Origin: Thauera carbonicopians
GTDB taxonomy: Bacteria > Pseudomonadota > Gammaproteobacteria > Burkholderiales > Rhodocyclaceae
NCBI RefSeq assembly: GCF_025699485.1
Contig: NZ_JANUXN010000004.1
Location: 186,001-250,000 of the forward strand
Reading direction: 5' to 3'
DNA: 64,000 nt
A program made the translations under genes and the position numbers. The notes under the pieces were generated by a model. The model saw only the letters and a list, made by a program, of their open reading frames with translations. It did not search any database and had not been told where the DNA came from. Positions 37,510-48,015 of the stretch are shown here, in pieces. Positions within the stretch are counted from its first letter, which is position 1; every line of letters begins with the position of its first letter.

Positions 37510-38337
37510 ATGGCAATCGTAAAACTCAAGCCGACCTCGGCCGGTCGTCGTGCCCAGGTCAAGGTGGTCAATCCCGACCTGTACAAGGGTCGTCCGCTCG
37601 CCTCGCTGGTCGAGAAGCAGAGCAAGAATGCCGGCCGCAACAACAGCGGTCGCATCACCATCCGCCACCAGGGCGGCGGTCACAAGCAGCACTACCGCAT
37701 CGTCGATTTCCGTCGCAACAAGGACGGCATCCCGGCGAAGGTCGAGCGCATCGAGTACGACCCGAACCGTTCGGCGAACATCGCGCTGCTGTGCTACGCC
37801 GATGGCGAGCGCCGCTACATCATCGCGCCGCGTGGCGTCGAAGTCGGCCAGCAACTGCTGAGCGGCGTCGAAGCGCCGATCCGTCCGGGCAACGCGCTGC
37901 CGATCCGCAACATTCCGGTCGGTTCGACGATCCACTGCATCGAAATGATGCCGGGCAAGGGTGCGCAGATCGCCCGTGCCGCGGGTACCTCGGTGCAGCT
38001 GCTGGCGCGCGAGGGCAGCTATGCCCAGTTGCGTCTGCGTTCCGGTGAAATCCGCCGCGTGCACGTCGAGTGCCGTGCAACGATCGGTGAAGTCGGTAAC
38101 GGCGAACACGGTCTGCGCAAGATCGGCAAGGCCGGTGCCAACCGCTGGCGCGGCATCCGCCCGACCGTCCGCGGCGTGGCGATGAACCCGGTCGATCACC
38201 CGCACGGTGGTGGCGAAGGCCGCACCGGCGAGGCTCGCGAGCCGGTCAGCCCGTGGGGTACGCCTGCCAAGGGTTATCGCACCCGTAGCAACAAGCGCAC
38301 CGACAACATGATCGTGCAGCGTCGTCACAAGCGTTAA
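37510..38337 (+). CDS. rplB: 50S ribosomal protein L2
   Basis: 275 aa with [10 protein letters not shown] near the start and the near-universal [14 protein letters not shown] near the C-terminus, which contains the histidine that contacts the peptidyl-transferase centre. Normal length. The ATG at 37510 follows a gggag ribosome site within the rplW end. Confidence 0.98.
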   Translation: MAIVKLKPTSAGRRAQVKVVNPDLYKGRPLASLVEKQSKNAGRNNSGRITIRHQGGGHKQHYRIVDFRRNKDGIPAKVERIEYDPNRSANIALLCYADGERRYIIAPRGVEVGQQLLSGVEAPIRPGNALPIRNIPVGSTIHCIEMMPGKGAQIARAAGTSVQLLAREGSYAQLRLRSGEIRRVHVECRATIGEVGNGEHGLRKIGKAGANRWRGIRPTVRGVAMNPVDHPHGGGEGRTGEAREPVSPWGTPAKGYRTRSNKRTDNMIVQRRHKR

Positions 38338-38347
38338 GGGGTAAAAG

Positions 38348-38623
38348 ATGGCACGTTCTATCAAAAAAGGCCCGTTCATCGACGCGCACCTGCTGAAGAA
38401 GGTCGACGCGGCACGGACGAGCAACGACAAGCGCCCGATCAAGACCTGGTCGCGCCGTTCCACGGTTCTGCCCGATTTCATCGGTCTGACGATTGCCGTG
38501 CATAACGGCAAGCAGCACATCCCGGTGTTCGTGACCGAGAACATGGTCGGCCACAAGCTGGGTGAATTCGCGCTGACGCGTACCTTCAAGGGTCACGCTG
38601 CCAGCAAGAAGGCCAAGCGCTAA
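38348..38623 (+). CDS. rpsS: 30S ribosomal protein S19
   Basis: 91 aa, opening [18 protein letters not shown] and with [19 protein letters not shown] and [15 protein letters not shown], all conserved. It forms part of the 30S head at intersubunit bridges. The start follows aaggggtaaa. Confidence 0.98.
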   Translation: MARSIKKGPFIDAHLLKKVDAARTSNDKRPIKTWSRRSTVLPDFIGLTIAVHNGKQHIPVFVTENMVGHKLGEFALTRTFKGHAASKKAKR

Positions 38624-38633
38624 GAGGGACGAC

Positions 38634-38963
38634 ATGGAAACCAAAGCAATTCTCCGTGGCGTTCGGCTGTCGGCCCAGAAGGGCCGCCTGGTCGCCGACC
38701 TGGTTCGCGGCAAGTCCGTCGAGCAGGCGCTGAACATCCTGGCGTTCTCGCCGAAGCGCGGCGCCAAGATTATCCGCAAGGTGGTCGAGTCGGCCATTGC
38801 CAACGCCGAGCACAACGATGGCGCCGATATCGACGCGCTGAAGGTCAAGACCATTCACGTGGAAGAAGGCATGACGCTGAAGCGCTTCACCGCGCGTGCG
38901 AAGGGTCGCGGCAACCGCATCCTCAAGCCCACCTGCCACGTCTACGTGACCGTCGGCGAGTAA
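38634..38963 (+). CDS. rplV: 50S ribosomal protein L22
   Basis: 109 aa. It contains [18 protein letters not shown] and the long beta-hairpin tip region [19 protein letters not shown] that reaches into the exit tunnel and shapes macrolide sensitivity. Ribosome site gaggga. Spacing of ten bases on both sides. Confidence 0.97.
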   Translation: METKAILRGVRLSAQKGRLVADLVRGKSVEQALNILAFSPKRGAKIIRKVVESAIANAEHNDGADIDALKVKTIHVEEGMTLKRFTARAKGRGNRILKPTCHVYVTVGE

Positions 38964-38972
38964 GGAGTAAAC

Positions 38973-39743
38973 ATGGGTCAGAAAATCAATCCCACTGGCT
39001 TCCGTCTCGCCGTCACGCGTGACTGGGGTTCGCGCTGGTTCGCTTCCAGCCGTGATTATGCCGGTATGCTGCACGAAGACCTGAAGGTGCGCGAGTACCT
39101 GAAGAAGCGCCTGGCGCACGCCTCGGTCGGCCGCGTGGTCATCGAGCGTCCGGCCAAGAACGCCCGCGTGACGCTGTACAGCGCCCGCCCGGGTGTCGTG
39201 ATCGGCAAGAAGGGCGAGGACATCGAAGCGCTGAAGCGCGATCTGCAGAAGATCGTCGGCGTGCCGGTCCACGTCAACATCGAGGAAGTGCGCAAGCCCG
39301 AAGTCGATGCCAAGCTGATCGCCGACTCGATCGCGCAGCAGCTCGAGAAGCGCATCATGTTCCGCCGTGCGATGAAGCGCGCGATGCAGAACGCCATGCG
39401 CCTCGGCGCCCAGGGCATCAAGATCATGAGCTCGGGCCGCCTGAACGGCGCCGAAATCGCCCGTACCGAGTGGTACCGCGAAGGCCGTGTGCCGCTGCAC
39501 ACCCTGCGTGCCAACATCGACTACGGCGTCTCGGAAGCGAAGACGACCTACGGCATCATCGGCATCAAGGTCTGGGTGTTCAAGGGCGAGATGCTTGGCC
39601 GCAACGAGCAGCCGGTCGCTGCCGAGCCTGAAGCCGACAACCGCCGTGGCCGCCGTGGCGCTCCGCGTGACGGTGAAGGCCGTCCGGGTCGCCGTCCCGC
39701 CCGTCGTGGCGAAGGCCGGCAAGAAGAAAGCAGGGGTGAATGA
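38973..39743 (+). CDS. rpsC: 30S ribosomal protein S3
   Basis: 256 aa, opening [19 protein letters not shown], with the KH-domain segment [14 protein letters not shown] and the helicase-related [21 protein letters not shown] charged, low-complexity C-terminal tail ([19 protein letters not shown]) extends it beyond E. coli S3 (233 aa), as is usual in betaproteobacteria. Its stop overlaps the rplP start. Confidence 0.97.
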   Translation: MGQKINPTGFRLAVTRDWGSRWFASSRDYAGMLHEDLKVREYLKKRLAHASVGRVVIERPAKNARVTLYSARPGVVIGKKGEDIEALKRDLQKIVGVPVHVNIEEVRKPEVDAKLIADSIAQQLEKRIMFRRAMKRAMQNAMRLGAQGIKIMSSGRLNGAEIARTEWYREGRVPLHTLRANIDYGVSEAKTTYGIIGIKVWVFKGEMLGRNEQPVAAEPEADNRRGRRGAPRDGEGRPGRRPARRGEGRQEESRGE

Positions 39744-40159
39744 TGCTGCAGCCGACTAGAAGGAAATATCGCAAGGAGCAGAAGGGCCGCAACACCGGTA
39801 TCGCTACCCGTGGTGCGAAGGTGTCCTTCGGCGAGTTCGGGCTGAAGGCGGTCGGTCGCGGTCGCCTGACCGCGCGCCAGATCGAATCGGCGCGTCGTGC
39901 GATGACCCGCCACATCAAGCGGGGTGGTCGTATCTGGATCCGCATCTTCCCGGACAAGCCGATTTCGCGTAAGCCCGCCGAAGTGCGTATGGGTAACGGC
40001 AAGGGCAACCCGGAGTACTGGGTTGCGGAAATCCAGCCCGGCAAGGTGCTGTATGAGATGGACGGCGTGGACGAAGCGCTCGCCCGTGAAGCATTCCGGC
40101 TCGCAGCCGCCAAGCTTCCGATCGAGACGGTCTTCGTGACTCGCATGGTGGGAGCTTGA
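39743..40159 (+). CDS. rplP: 50S ribosomal protein L16
   Basis: 138 aa from ATG 39743 (TGATG overlap with rpsC; an ATG three bases earlier is the alternative). [20 protein letters not shown] and the arginine-rich [20 protein letters not shown] are typical; it helps place tRNA in the A site. The next start, rpmC, is two bases after its stop. Confidence 0.96.
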   Translation: MLQPTRRKYRKEQKGRNTGIATRGAKVSFGEFGLKAVGRGRLTARQIESARRAMTRHIKRGGRIWIRIFPDKPISRKPAEVRMGNGKGNPEYWVAEIQPGKVLYEMDGVDEALAREAFRLAAAKLPIETVFVTRMVGA

Positions 40160-40161
40160 GC

Positions 40162-40356
40162 ATGAAGGCGAGTGAACTCCGCGCCAAGAGCGCTGATGAG
40201 TTGAACACGGAGCTGGTCGAACTGCTGAAGGCGCAGTTCTCGCTGCGCATGCAGCACGCGACGCAGCAGTTGGGTAACACGAGTCAGATCGGGAAGGTTC
40301 GTCGCGACATCGCGCGCGTCCGCACCATCCTGCGCGAAAAGGCGGGTCAGCAATGA
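40162..40356 (+). CDS. rpmC: 50S ribosomal protein L29
   Basis: 64 aa from ATG 40162, with ggag seven bases upstream; a TTG at 40156 is rejected. It opens [17 protein letters not shown] and contains [16 protein letters not shown], the usual L29 helical hairpin near the tunnel exit. Its TGA overlaps the rpsQ ATG. Confidence 0.96.
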   Translation: MKASELRAKSADELNTELVELLKAQFSLRMQHATQQLGNTSQIGKVRRDIARVRTILREKAGQQ

Positions 40357-40622
40357 GCGAACAGGTTCAAAAGGTTCGTCGCGCGCTGGTTGGGCGTGTG
40401 GTGAGCGACAAGATGCAGAAGACCGTCACGGTCCTGGTCGAAAGCCGGGTCAAGCATCCGCTGTACGGCAAGATCATCACGCGTTCGGCCAAGTACCACG
40501 CGCACGTCGAAGACGGCGCGGCCGCGGCCGGTGATCTGGTCGAAATCGAGGAATGCCGCCCGATCTCGCGCACCAAGACTTGGCGTGTCGCCAAGGTGCT
40601 CGAGAAGGCACGCGTCATCTGA
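40353..40622 (+). CDS. rpsQ: 30S ribosomal protein S17
   Basis: 89 aa OB-fold 16S rRNA-binding protein. It contains [20 protein letters not shown] and [19 protein letters not shown], conserved in S17. Start overlaps the rpmC stop (ATGA). It is the last gene before a hairpin and promoter that begin the spc segment. Confidence 0.97.
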   Translation: MSEQVQKVRRALVGRVVSDKMQKTVTVLVESRVKHPLYGKIITRSAKYHAHVEDGAAAAGDLVEIEECRPISRTKTWRVAKVLEKARVI

Positions 40623-40649
40623 GTGGTGAGTAAGTAGCAAACGAAAAAA

Positions 40650-40682
40650 CAGCTTGGCGCTTCGGCGTCAGGCTGTTATAAT
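40650..40682 (+). promoter_or_regulatory. Promoter of rplN (spc segment) overlapping a hairpin
   Basis: TTGGCG (40654-40659), 17-base spacer, TATAAT (40677-40682). The -35 and most of the spacer form an 11-bp stem with a TTCG loop (40650-40660 with 40665-40675, two G-T pairs). An A-run (40644-40649) lies on the left, so read on the minus strand it is a full intrinsic terminator; on the plus strand the trailing ttataatttt gives a weaker one. Confidence 0.7.
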
Positions 40683-40774
40683 TTTGCCTCTTTGCTCCGG
40701 GGCTCGCTCGGGGCATCCTACCCTGACGGGTTCCAAGACTGTCCGCGAATGCGGGATAAGTTGGAGATATTTTC

Positions 40775-41143
40775 ATGATTCAAATGCAGTCCAGACTGGA
40801 CGTGGCCGACAACACCGGCGCACGCTCGGTGATGTGCATCAAGGTTCTGGGTGGTTCGAAGCGCCGCTATGCCGGCGTCGGCGACATCATCAAAGTGACC
40901 GTGAAGGATGCTGCACCGCGTGGCCGTGTGAAGAAGGGTGACGTCTACAACGCCGTGGTGGTTCGCACTGCCAAGGGTGTTCGTCGTCCTGACGGCTCGC
41001 TGGTCAAGTTCGACAACAACGCGGCCGTCCTCCTGAACAACAAACTCGAGCCGATCGGCACCCGTATCTTCGGGCCGGTGACGCGCGAGCTGCGCTCCGA
41101 GCGGTTCATGAAGATCGTCTCGCTGGCGCCTGAAGTGCTCTGA
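40775..41143 (+). CDS. rplN: 50S ribosomal protein L14
   Basis: 122 aa. [20 protein letters not shown] and [19 protein letters not shown] are diagnostic. It forms intersubunit bridges and is the target of ribosome silencing factor in other bacteria. Ribosome site ttggaga. First gene of the spc part, with its own promoter ~90 bases upstream and a leader hairpin (ccgc/gcgg near 40743-40754). Confidence 0.98.
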   Translation: MIQMQSRLDVADNTGARSVMCIKVLGGSKRRYAGVGDIIKVTVKDAAPRGRVKKGDVYNAVVVRTAKGVRRPDGSLVKFDNNAAVLLNNKLEPIGTRIFGPVTRELRSERFMKIVSLAPEVL

Positions 41144-41154
41144 GGAGTCGCTAG

Positions 41155-41472
41155 ATGAACAAGATCCGCAAGGGTGACGAAGTGGTGGTGCTGACGGGCA
41201 AGGATCGCGGCCGTCGTGGCACCGTGCTGCGCCGCGTCGATGACGAGCGCGTCGTGGTCGAAGGTGTGAATCGGGTCAAGAAGCACGTGCGCCCGAATCC
41301 GCTGAAGGGTGAAGTGGGTGGCATCGTCGAAAAGGAAATGCCCATCCATGTCTCGAACGTCGCGCTGTTCAATCCCGCCACCCAGAAGGGTGATCGCGTC
41401 GGGATCAAGACGCTTGAAGACGGCCAGAAGGTCCGCTTCTTCAAGTCGAACGGCGAGCTGGTGAACGCCTAA
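41155..41472 (+). CDS. rplX: 50S ribosomal protein L24
   Basis: 105 aa with a KOW motif in [20 protein letters not shown] near the start and [19 protein letters not shown] later. It is an early assembly protein of the 50S subunit. The start lies 11 bases after rplN; the rplE ribosome site overlaps its stop. Confidence 0.97.
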   Translation: MNKIRKGDEVVVLTGKDRGRRGTVLRRVDDERVVVEGVNRVKKHVRPNPLKGEVGGIVEKEMPIHVSNVALFNPATQKGDRVGIKTLEDGQKVRFFKSNGELVNA

Positions 41473-41481
41473 GGAGTGACG

Positions 41482-42021
41482 ATGGCTCGCTTGCAACAGG
41501 TTTACAAGGACGAAGTCGCGCCGGCACTGCAGAAGCAGTTCGGCTACAAGTCCGTGATGGAAGTGCCGCGCATCACCAAGATCACCCTGAACATGGGTGT
41601 CGGTGAAGCCGTTGGCGACAAGAAGATTCTGGAACACGCCATCGGCGACATGACCAAGATCGCCGGCCAGAAGCCGGTCGCGACCAAGGCTCGCAAGTCG
41701 ATCGCCGGCTTCAAGATCCGCGACGGCTATCCGATCGGCTGCATGGTGACGCTGCGCGGCCCGCGCATGTTCGAATTCCTCGATCGCCTGGTGACGATCG
41801 CGCTGCCGCGCGTTCGCGACTTCCGTGGTATCGGTGCCAAGGGCTTCGACGGCCGTGGCAACTACAACCTCGGCGTCAAGGAACAGATCATTTTCCCGGA
41901 AATCGAGTACGACAAGATCGATGCTCTGCGCGGGATGAACATCAGCATCACGACGACGGCGAAGACGGACGAAGAGGCGCGTGCGCTTCTGGGTGCGTTC
42001 AAGTTCCCGTTCAAGAATTGA
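41482..42021 (+). CDS. rplE: 50S ribosomal protein L5
   Basis: 179 aa from ATG 41482, which has aaggag at the right distance; the in-frame GTG at 41476 lies inside that site. It contains [18 protein letters not shown] and [13 protein letters not shown]. It binds 5S rRNA. Length equals that of E. coli L5. Confidence 0.97.
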   Translation: MARLQQVYKDEVAPALQKQFGYKSVMEVPRITKITLNMGVGEAVGDKKILEHAIGDMTKIAGQKPVATKARKSIAGFKIRDGYPIGCMVTLRGPRMFEFLDRLVTIALPRVRDFRGIGAKGFDGRGNYNLGVKEQIIFPEIEYDKIDALRGMNISITTTAKTDEEARALLGAFKFPFKN

Positions 42022-42028
42022 GGGTGAT

Positions 42029-42334
42029 ATGGCGAAACTCGCTCTGATCAACCGCGAAGCCAAGCGTGCGAAGCTGGTGGCCAAGTTTGCCGCCAAGCGT
42101 GCCGCGCTGGTTGCGCAGGTCCAGGACAGCAAGCTGTCCGAAGAAGAACGCATGGCGGCCCGTCTTGCGCTGCAGCAGCTGCCGCGCAATGCCAACCCGA
42201 CGCGTCAGCGCAATCGTTGCGCGCTGACCGGTCGTCCGCGCGGTGTGTTCCGCAAGTTCGGTCTGTGCCGCAACAAGCTGCGCGAGATCGCTTTCCGCGG
42301 CGAAGTGCCTGGCATGACCAAGGCGAGCTGGTAA
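42029..42334 (+). CDS. rpsN: 30S ribosomal protein S14 (zinc-independent form)
   Basis: 101 aa long form. [20 protein letters not shown] opens it, and [20 protein letters not shown] ends with too few cysteines for a zinc ribbon, so this is the C-minus type. ATG 42029 has gaggg upstream; longer in-frame starts lie inside rplE. Confidence 0.97.
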   Translation: MAKLALINREAKRAKLVAKFAAKRAALVAQVQDSKLSEEERMAARLALQQLPRNANPTRQRNRCALTGRPRGVFRKFGLCRNKLREIAFRGEVPGMTKASW

Positions 42335-42347
42335 GGAGAATTCGAAG

Positions 42348-42743
42348 ATGAGTATGTCCGATCCCATCGCCGACATGCTGACGCGCATCCGCAACGGCCA
42401 GCAGGCTCAGAAGGCATCCGTGTCGATGCCGTCGTCGAAGCTGAAGGTCGCGATCGCGAAAGTGCTGCAGGACGAAGGTTACATCGACGGTTTCGCCGTC
42501 AACGACGAAACCGGCAAGCCGACCCTGGACGTGACGCTGAAGTACTACGCGGGCCGCCCGGTGATCGAGCGCATCGAGCGTGTCAGCCGCCCCGGTCTCC
42601 GTATCTACAAGGGTAGCGACGAGCTGCCGCGCGTGATGAACGGTCTCGGTGTCGCGATCGTGTCCACGCCGCGCGGCGTGATGACCGACCGCAGCGCGCG
42701 TGCAAATCGCGTCGGCGGCGAAGTCATCTGCCTGGTCGCGTAA
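42348..42743 (+). CDS. rpsH: 30S ribosomal protein S8
   Basis: 131 aa. [20 protein letters not shown] opens the protein and [20 protein letters not shown] closes it, both conserved. In E. coli S8 represses the spc operon by binding near rplE. ATG 42348 has aaggag nine bases upstream. Confidence 0.98.
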   Translation: MSMSDPIADMLTRIRNGQQAQKASVSMPSSKLKVAIAKVLQDEGYIDGFAVNDETGKPTLDVTLKYYAGRPVIERIERVSRPGLRIYKGSDELPRVMNGLGVAIVSTPRGVMTDRSARANRVGGEVICLVA

Positions 42744-42755
42744 GGGGGAGATGCA

Positions 42756-43289
42756 ATGTCTCGTGTAGCTAAGAATCCGGTGGCGATTCCGAAGGGTGTC
42801 GAGGTCGTGATCTCCGACGCCGAAATCGCCGTCAAGGGCCCCCTGGGTACGCTGCGCCAGCCGCTGACCGGCCAGGTCAGCGTCGAGCGCGAAGGCGACG
42901 AACTGGTCTGCAAGGCCCGCGAAGGCGTGGAAAATGCCCGCGCGATGTCGGGTACCGTCCGTGCGCTGGTGAACAACATGGTAACCGGCGTGACCAAGGG
43001 CTTCGAGCGCAAGCTGACCCTGGTCGGCGTGGGCTACCGTGCCCAGGCTCAAGGCGACAAGCTCAATCTGTCGCTCGGTTTCTCGCATCCGGTGGTGCAC
43101 CAGATGCCGGAAGGCGTGAAGGTCGAAACGCCTTCGCAGACCGAGATCCTGATCAAGGGCAGCGACAAGCAGAAGGTTGGCCAGGTTGCGGCCGAGGTGA
43201 GAGCTTACCGCGCTCCCGAACCCTACAAGGGCAAGGGCGTCCGCTACGCGGATGAAGTGGTGGTTCTCAAGGAAACCAAGAAGAAGTAA
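42756..43289 (+). CDS. rplF: 50S ribosomal protein L6
   Basis: 177 aa with the duplicated L6 fold: [20 protein letters not shown] near the start and [20 protein letters not shown] near the end. It sits at the base of the stalk near the factor-binding site. Ribosome site gggggaga. Confidence 0.98.
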   Translation: MSRVAKNPVAIPKGVEVVISDAEIAVKGPLGTLRQPLTGQVSVEREGDELVCKAREGVENARAMSGTVRALVNNMVTGVTKGFERKLTLVGVGYRAQAQGDKLNLSLGFSHPVVHQMPEGVKVETPSQTEILIKGSDKQKVGQVAAEVRAYRAPEPYKGKGVRYADEVVVLKETKKK

Positions 43290-43300
43290 GGCGGTTCGTC

Positions 43301-43654
43301 ATGAACAAGAAAGAAACTCGTCTTCGCCGTGCGCGCAAAACTCGCGCCAAACTCGCGGAGCTCAAGGCGGTTCGCCTCGCGGTGTTCCGGTCCAACTGCC
43401 ACATCTACGCCCAGGTCATCTCGGGCTGCGGCTCCAAGGTGCTCGCCGCAGCGTCGACGGTCGAAGCCGATGTCCGCGCCCAGGCGCCGAACGGCGGCAA
43501 CAAGGCTGCCGCGGAACTCGTCGGCAAGCTGATCGCCGAGCGTGCGAAGGCCGCCGGCATCGAGCAGGTCGCGTTCGACCGCTCGGGCTTCCTGTATCAC
43601 GGCCGCGTCAAGGCGCTGGCCGAGGCTGCCCGCGAAGGCGGCCTCAAGTTCTAA
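43301..43654 (+). CDS. rplR: 50S ribosomal protein L18
   Basis: 117 aa, with an arginine/lysine-rich start ([19 protein letters not shown]) that binds 5S rRNA, and [20 protein letters not shown] at the end. Start 11 bases after rplF; rpsE follows at 12 bases. Confidence 0.97.
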   Translation: MNKKETRLRRARKTRAKLAELKAVRLAVFRSNCHIYAQVISGCGSKVLAAASTVEADVRAQAPNGGNKAAAELVGKLIAERAKAAGIEQVAFDRSGFLYHGRVKALAEAAREGGLKF

Positions 43655-43666
43655 GCGAGGAATCGA

Positions 43667-44191
43667 ATGGCTAAGCAGCAAACCAAACGTGCGCAAGCCT
43701 CCGACGAGCGCGATGACGGCCTGCGGGAGAAGATGGTCGCGATCAATCGCGTGACCAAGGTCGTCAAGGGCGGCCGGATTCTCGGTTTTGCCGCACTGAC
43801 CGTGGTCGGCGACGGCGACGGCGCGATCGGCATGGGCAAGGGCAAGTCGCGCGAAGTGCCGGTGGCGGTGCAGAAGGCGATGGACGAAGCGCGTCGCAAG
43901 TTGCGCAAGGTCTCGCTGAAGAACGGCACCCTGCAGCACACGGTGATCGGCAAGCATGGCGCCGCCTCGGTGCTGATGCAGCCCGCGCCGGCCGGTACCG
44001 GCATCATCGCCGGCGGCCCGATGCGCGCCGTGTTCGAAGTGATGGGCGTCACCGACGTGATCTGCAAGTGCATTGGCTCGGCCAATCCTTACAACGTCGT
44101 GCGTGCCACCATCAACGGCCTGATGGCGATCAACACCCCGGCGGAAATTGCGGCCAAGCGCGGCAAGACCGTCGAAGAGATCCTGGGGTAA
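43667..44191 (+). CDS. rpsE: 30S ribosomal protein S5
   Basis: 174 aa. [20 protein letters not shown] starts the double-stranded RNA-binding domain; [20 protein letters not shown] and [17 protein letters not shown] follow. It shapes decoding fidelity and spectinomycin sensitivity. Ribosome site gcgagga. Confidence 0.98.
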   Translation: MAKQQTKRAQASDERDDGLREKMVAINRVTKVVKGGRILGFAALTVVGDGDGAIGMGKGKSREVPVAVQKAMDEARRKLRKVSLKNGTLQHTVIGKHGAASVLMQPAPAGTGIIAGGPMRAVFEVMGVTDVICKCIGSANPYNVVRATINGLMAINTPAEIAAKRGKTVEEILG

Positions 44192-44194
44192 GCG

Positions 44195-44377
44195 ATGTCG
44201 GACAAGAAAATCAAGGTGACGCTCGTCAAGAGCGTGATCGGCACCAAGCAGTCGCACCGCGCCACCGTTCGCGGTCTGGGCCTGCGCCGTCTCAACCACA
44301 CGGTCGAGCTGGCGGATACGCCCGAAGTGCGCGGCATGATCAACAAGGTGTCCTACCTGCTCAAGCGTGAGGGTTGA
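44195..44377 (+). CDS. rpmD: 50S ribosomal protein L30
   Basis: 60 aa: [20 protein letters not shown] and [20 protein letters not shown] cover almost all of it and match L30. It starts three bases after rpsE and is followed one base after its stop by the rplO start, so translation is coupled. Confidence 0.97.
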   Translation: MSDKKIKVTLVKSVIGTKQSHRATVRGLGLRRLNHTVELADTPEVRGMINKVSYLLKREG

Positions 44378-44378
44378 T

Positions 44379-44816
44379 ATGCGCCTGAATAACATCAAGC
44401 CGGGTGCCGGCTCCAAGTCGGCCGCCAAGCGCGTCGGCCGGGGCATCGGCAGTGGCCTGGGCAAGACCTGCGGCCGCGGCCACAAGGGCCAGAAGTCGCG
44501 TGCAGGCGGTTTCCACAAGACGGGTTTCGAGGGCGGTCAGATGCCCCTGCAGCGTCGTCTGCCGAAGCGCGGTTTCGTGTCGCTGACGCGTGCCCGCAAC
44601 GTCGAAGTGCGCCTGTCCGAACTGGCGGCCGTGCCGGTCGAGGAAATCGATCTGCTGACGCTGAAGCAGGCTGGCGTGGTGCCGGGCGATGCGCTGTCGG
44701 CCAAGGTGGTGCTGTCCGGCGCGATCGACCGCAAGGTCGTACTGCGTGGCGTCGGCGCGACCAAAGGTGCCAAGGCGGCGATCGAAGCTGCCGGCGGCTC
44801 GGTGTCGGCTGAGTAA
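44379..44816 (+). CDS. rplO: 50S ribosomal protein L15
   Basis: 145 aa from ATG 44379; a GTG at 44367 lies in rpmD and is rejected. It opens [20 protein letters not shown] and has the glycine-rich [11 protein letters not shown] and [19 protein letters not shown] late 50S assembly protein. The stop is 12 bases before secY. Confidence 0.97.
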   Translation: MRLNNIKPGAGSKSAAKRVGRGIGSGLGKTCGRGHKGQKSRAGGFHKTGFEGGQMPLQRRLPKRGFVSLTRARNVEVRLSELAAVPVEEIDLLTLKQAGVVPGDALSAKVVLSGAIDRKVVLRGVGATKGAKAAIEAAGGSVSAE

Positions 44817-44830
44817 TAAAGGGACGAGCT

Positions 44831-46156
44831 GTGGCCAATCCTTCCGCCACGCTGGGCAATCCGGGACGGTTCGGCGACCTCAAGCGTCGCCTGCTGTTCC
44901 TGCTGGGCGCGCTGATCGTCTATCGCTTGGGCGCTCATATTCCCGTCCCCGGCATCGATCCGGATCAACTGGCCGAACTGTTCCAGTCTCAGGCCGGCGG
45001 CATCCTCGGGGTTTTCAACCTGTTCTCCGGTGGGGCGCTGTCGCGCTTCACCATCTTCGCCCTGGGCATCATGCCCTACATTTCGGCCTCGATCATCATG
45101 CAGTTGATGACCGTGGCGGTGCCGAGTCTCGAGGCGCTGAAGAAGGAAGGCGAAGCAGGGCGCAGGAAGATCACGCAGTACACGCGCTACGGCACCCTCG
45201 TGCTCGCCTTCGCCCAGTCGCTGGGCATGGCGATCGCACTCGAAGGCCAGCCCGGGCTGGTGCTCGATCCGGGCCTGACCTTCCGCTTCGTGACCGTCGC
45301 CACGCTGGTCACCGGGACGATGTTCCTGATGTGGCTGGGTGAGCAGATCACCGAGCGCGGGATCGGCAACGGCATCTCGATCATCATCTTCGCCGGTATC
45401 GTCGCGGGCCTCCCGAGTGCCATCGGCGGACTGTTCGAGCTGGTGCGCACGGGTTCGATGCACCCCTTCACGGCGCTGTTCATCTGCGTGCTGGTGGTGC
45501 TGGTGACGGGTTTCGTGGTGTTCGTCGAGCGTGGCCAGCGCAAGATCCTGGTGAACTACGCCAAACGCCAGGTCGGCAACAAGATCTACGGCGGGCAAAG
45601 TTCCCATCTGCCGCTGAAGCTGAACATGTCGGGGGTGATTCCGCCGATCTTCGCCTCGAGCATCATCCTGTTCCCGGCGACGCTGGGGCAGTGGTTCGGT
45701 TCGTCGGAAGGGATGTACTGGCTGCGTGACATCGCCTCCACGCTGTCTCCCGGCCAGCCGATCTACGTGATGCTGTATGCGCTGGCGATCGTGTTCTTCT
45801 GCTTCTTCTATACCGCGCTGGTGTTCAATGCGCGGGAGACGGCAGACAACCTGAAGAAGAGCGGTGCATTCGTTCCGGGTATCCGGCCGGGCGATCAGAC
45901 CGCGCGTTACATCGACAAGATTCTCATGCGGCTGACGCTGGCTGGCGCGGTGTATATCACCCTGGTCTGCCTGCTGCCCGAGTTCCTGATCCTGAAGTGG
46001 AACGTCCCGTTCTACTTTGGCGGCACTTCGCTGCTGATCATCGTGGTCGTCACGATGGATTTCATGGCGCAGGTTCAGGCGGCGGTGATGTCGCACCAGT
46101 ACGAGAGTCTGCTGAAGAAGGCGAACTTCAAAGGGGCGGGTTTCCCGACCAGGTAA
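44831..46156 (+). CDS. secY: Preprotein translocase subunit SecY
   Basis: 441 aa inner-membrane channel with ten hydrophobic helices, GTG start at 44831 (agggacgagct upstream). [34 protein letters not shown] and [19 protein letters not shown] are hallmark stretches. It forms the SecYEG pore with SecE encoded at 19000. Confidence 0.98.
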   Translation: MANPSATLGNPGRFGDLKRRLLFLLGALIVYRLGAHIPVPGIDPDQLAELFQSQAGGILGVFNLFSGGALSRFTIFALGIMPYISASIIMQLMTVAVPSLEALKKEGEAGRRKITQYTRYGTLVLAFAQSLGMAIALEGQPGLVLDPGLTFRFVTVATLVTGTMFLMWLGEQITERGIGNGISIIIFAGIVAGLPSAIGGLFELVRTGSMHPFTALFICVLVVLVTGFVVFVERGQRKILVNYAKRQVGNKIYGGQSSHLPLKLNMSGVIPPIFASSIILFPATLGQWFGSSEGMYWLRDIASTLSPGQPIYVMLYALAIVFFCFFYTALVFNARETADNLKKSGAFVPGIRPGDQTARYIDKILMRLTLAGAVYITLVCLLPEFLILKWNVPFYFGGTSLLIIVVVTMDFMAQVQAAVMSHQYESLLKKANFKGAGFPTR

Positions 46157-46157
46157 C

Positions 46158-46376
46158 ATGGCGAAGGAAGATGTCATCGAGATGCAGGGCGAGGTCACGG
46201 AAAACCTGCCCAATGCAACGTTTCGTGTCAGGCTCGAGAACGGCCACATGGTTCTCGGCCACATCTCCGGAAAAATGCGGATGCACTACATCCGCATCCT
46301 TCCTGGTGACAAGGTGACGGTGCAGCTCACCCCTTACGACCTGACAAAGGGCCGGATCGTCTTCCGGACCAAGTGA
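46158..46376 (+). CDS. infA: Translation initiation factor IF-1
   Basis: 72 aa S1-like OB-fold protein: [20 protein letters not shown], then [20 protein letters not shown]. It binds the A site of the 30S subunit. It starts one base after the secY stop, with no strong ribosome site of its own, so coupling to secY is likely. infA between secY and rpmJ is common in betaproteobacteria. Confidence 0.97.
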   Translation: MAKEDVIEMQGEVTENLPNATFRVRLENGHMVLGHISGKMRMHYIRILPGDKVTVQLTPYDLTKGRIVFRTK

Positions 46377-46400
46377 GAATAGAGAAACAGGAGCAAGAAC

Positions 46401-46514
46401 ATGCGAGTCCAGGCGTCAGTCAAGCGGCTTTGCCGCAACTGCAAGATCATCCGCCGCAAGGGTGTCGTGCGCGTCATCTGCACCGATCCGCGGCATAAGC
46501 AGCGCCAGGGTTGA
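46401..46514 (+). CDS. rpmJ: 50S ribosomal protein L36 (zinc-binding form)
   Basis: 37 aa, easily missed because of its length. ATG 46401 follows caggagcaagaac. The sequence starts [14 protein letters not shown] and ends DPRHKQRQG; Cys11, Cys14, Cys27 and His32 form the zinc-ribbon set of the C-plus type. It lies between infA and rpsM as expected. Confidence 0.96.
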   Translation: MRVQASVKRLCRNCKIIRRKGVVRVICTDPRHKQRQG

Positions 46515-46567
46515 TTAAGTCAACTCTAGCTATTAAAATTTAATGTTTAGCGTTTTGGGGTAGACGG

Positions 46568-46930
46568 ATGGCCCGTATTGCTGGGGTAAACATTCCCAAT
46601 CACAAGCACGCCGAGATCGCGTTGACCGCAATCTTTGGGATCGGCCGTACGCGTGCTCAGAAAATCTGCGACGCCGCGGGCATCGTGCGCTCGGTCAAGA
46701 TCAAGGATCTGACCGAGTCGGACATGGAAAAGCTGCGCGACGAAGTGGGCAGGTTCGTCGTCGAAGGCGATCTGCGCCGCGAAGTGACGATGAACATCAA
46801 GCGACTGATGGACCTGGGCTGCTATCGCGGCGTCCGCCATCGTCGCGGCCTGCCGCTGCGGGGTCAGCGTACCCGTACAAATGCGCGTACCCGCAAAGGT
46901 CCCCGCAAGGCGATCGCCGGCAAGAAGTAA
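46568..46930 (+). CDS. rpsM: 30S ribosomal protein S13
   Basis: 120 aa. [20 protein letters not shown] begins it and [19 protein letters not shown] ends it, both typical. It contacts P-site tRNA and 23S rRNA at bridge B1. The 53-base AT-rich spacer before it (46515-46567) is the least GC-rich stretch nearby and may help translation start. Confidence 0.98.
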   Translation: MARIAGVNIPNHKHAEIALTAIFGIGRTRAQKICDAAGIVRSVKIKDLTESDMEKLRDEVGRFVVEGDLRREVTMNIKRLMDLGCYRGVRHRRGLPLRGQRTRTNARTRKGPRKAIAGKK

Positions 46931-46942
46931 TAGGAACCGATA

Positions 46943-47332
46943 ATGGCTAAGACTGGAACGAAGGTTCGTAAGAAGATCAAGAAGAATGTGGCCGAAGGCA
47001 TCGCCCACATTCACGCGAGCTTCAACAATACGATCATCACCATCACCGACCGTCAGGGCAATGCGCTGTCGTGGGCGACCTCCGGCGGCGCCGGCTTCAA
47101 GGGCTCGCGCAAGAGCACGCCGTTCGCAGCCCAGGTGGCTGCCGAGGCTGCCGGCAAGGTGGCGCAGGAGTGCGGCATCAAGAACCTGGAAGTGCGCATC
47201 AAGGGCCCCGGTCCTGGCCGCGAATCTTCCGTGCGTGCGCTGAACGCGCTGGGGATCAAGATTTCCAGCATCACGGACATCACCCCCATCCCGCACAACG
47301 GCTGCCGTCCGCCGAAAAAGCGCCGTATCTGA
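46943..47332 (+). CDS. rpsK: 30S ribosomal protein S11
   Basis: 129 aa: [20 protein letters not shown] and [13 protein letters not shown]-like [18 protein letters not shown] are conserved, ending [13 protein letters not shown], which is near universal. It lines the E-site platform of the 30S subunit. Start 12 bases after rpsM. Confidence 0.98.
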   Translation: MAKTGTKVRKKIKKNVAEGIAHIHASFNNTIITITDRQGNALSWATSGGAGFKGSRKSTPFAAQVAAEAAGKVAQECGIKNLEVRIKGPGPGRESSVRALNALGIKISSITDITPIPHNGCRPPKKRRI

Positions 47333-47346
47333 CAAGGAGTTGATAA

Positions 47347-47976
47347 GTGGCTCGTAATCTCGATCCCAAGTGCCGTCAGTGCCGTCGCGAAGGCGAAAAG
47401 CTGTTCCTGAAGGCTGAAAAGTGTTTCACCGACAAGTGCGCCATCGAGCGCCGCGCCTATGCGCCTGGCCAGCACGGCCAGCGCTCGGGCCAGCGTCTGT
47501 CGGGCTATGGCGTGCAGCTGCGCGAAAAGCAGAAGATCCGCCGCCTGTACGGCGTGCTCGAACGCCAGTTCCGCAAGGTCTACGCCGAGGCGGATCGCCG
47601 CCGTGGCCAGACCGGTGAGAACCTGCTGCAACTGCTCGAAGGCCGTCTGGACTCCGTCGCCTACCGCATGGGCTTCGGCGGTTCGCGCGCCGAAGCTCGC
47701 CAGGTCGTCCGCCACAATGGCGTGCTGGTCAATGGCAAGCGCGTCAATATTCCGTCGTATGTCGTGCGTCCGGGCGACGTGGTCGAGCTGAGCGAACGCG
47801 CTCGCGCCCACCTCCGCGTCAAGGCCGCGCTGGAAGCCGCCTCGTCGCGTGGCTTCCCCGAGTGGCTGGAAGTGGATGCCAAGGCTGGCAAGGGCGTCTT
47901 CAAGGCCTACCCGGCGCGCGCCGAACTTCCCCCCACGATCAACGAAGGCCTGGTGGTGGAACTGTACTCCCGTTGA
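47347..47976 (+). CDS. rpsD: 30S ribosomal protein S4
   Basis: 209 aa with GTG start at 47347 (aaggagttgata). [20 protein letters not shown] starts it, and the S4 RNA-binding motif [20 protein letters not shown] follows. In E. coli S4 represses the alpha operon. Two near-N-terminal cysteines (CRQC, C31-like region) recall the zinc-binding S4 form, but I did not confirm a full site. Confidence 0.97.
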   Translation: MARNLDPKCRQCRREGEKLFLKAEKCFTDKCAIERRAYAPGQHGQRSGQRLSGYGVQLREKQKIRRLYGVLERQFRKVYAEADRRRGQTGENLLQLLEGRLDSVAYRMGFGGSRAEARQVVRHNGVLVNGKRVNIPSYVVRPGDVVELSERARAHLRVKAALEAASSRGFPEWLEVDAKAGKGVFKAYPARAELPPTINEGLVVELYSR

Positions 47977-48015
47977 TCGGGAGGCTGATCCTCTTCTAGT
48001 TCCGAGGGAATGCTG

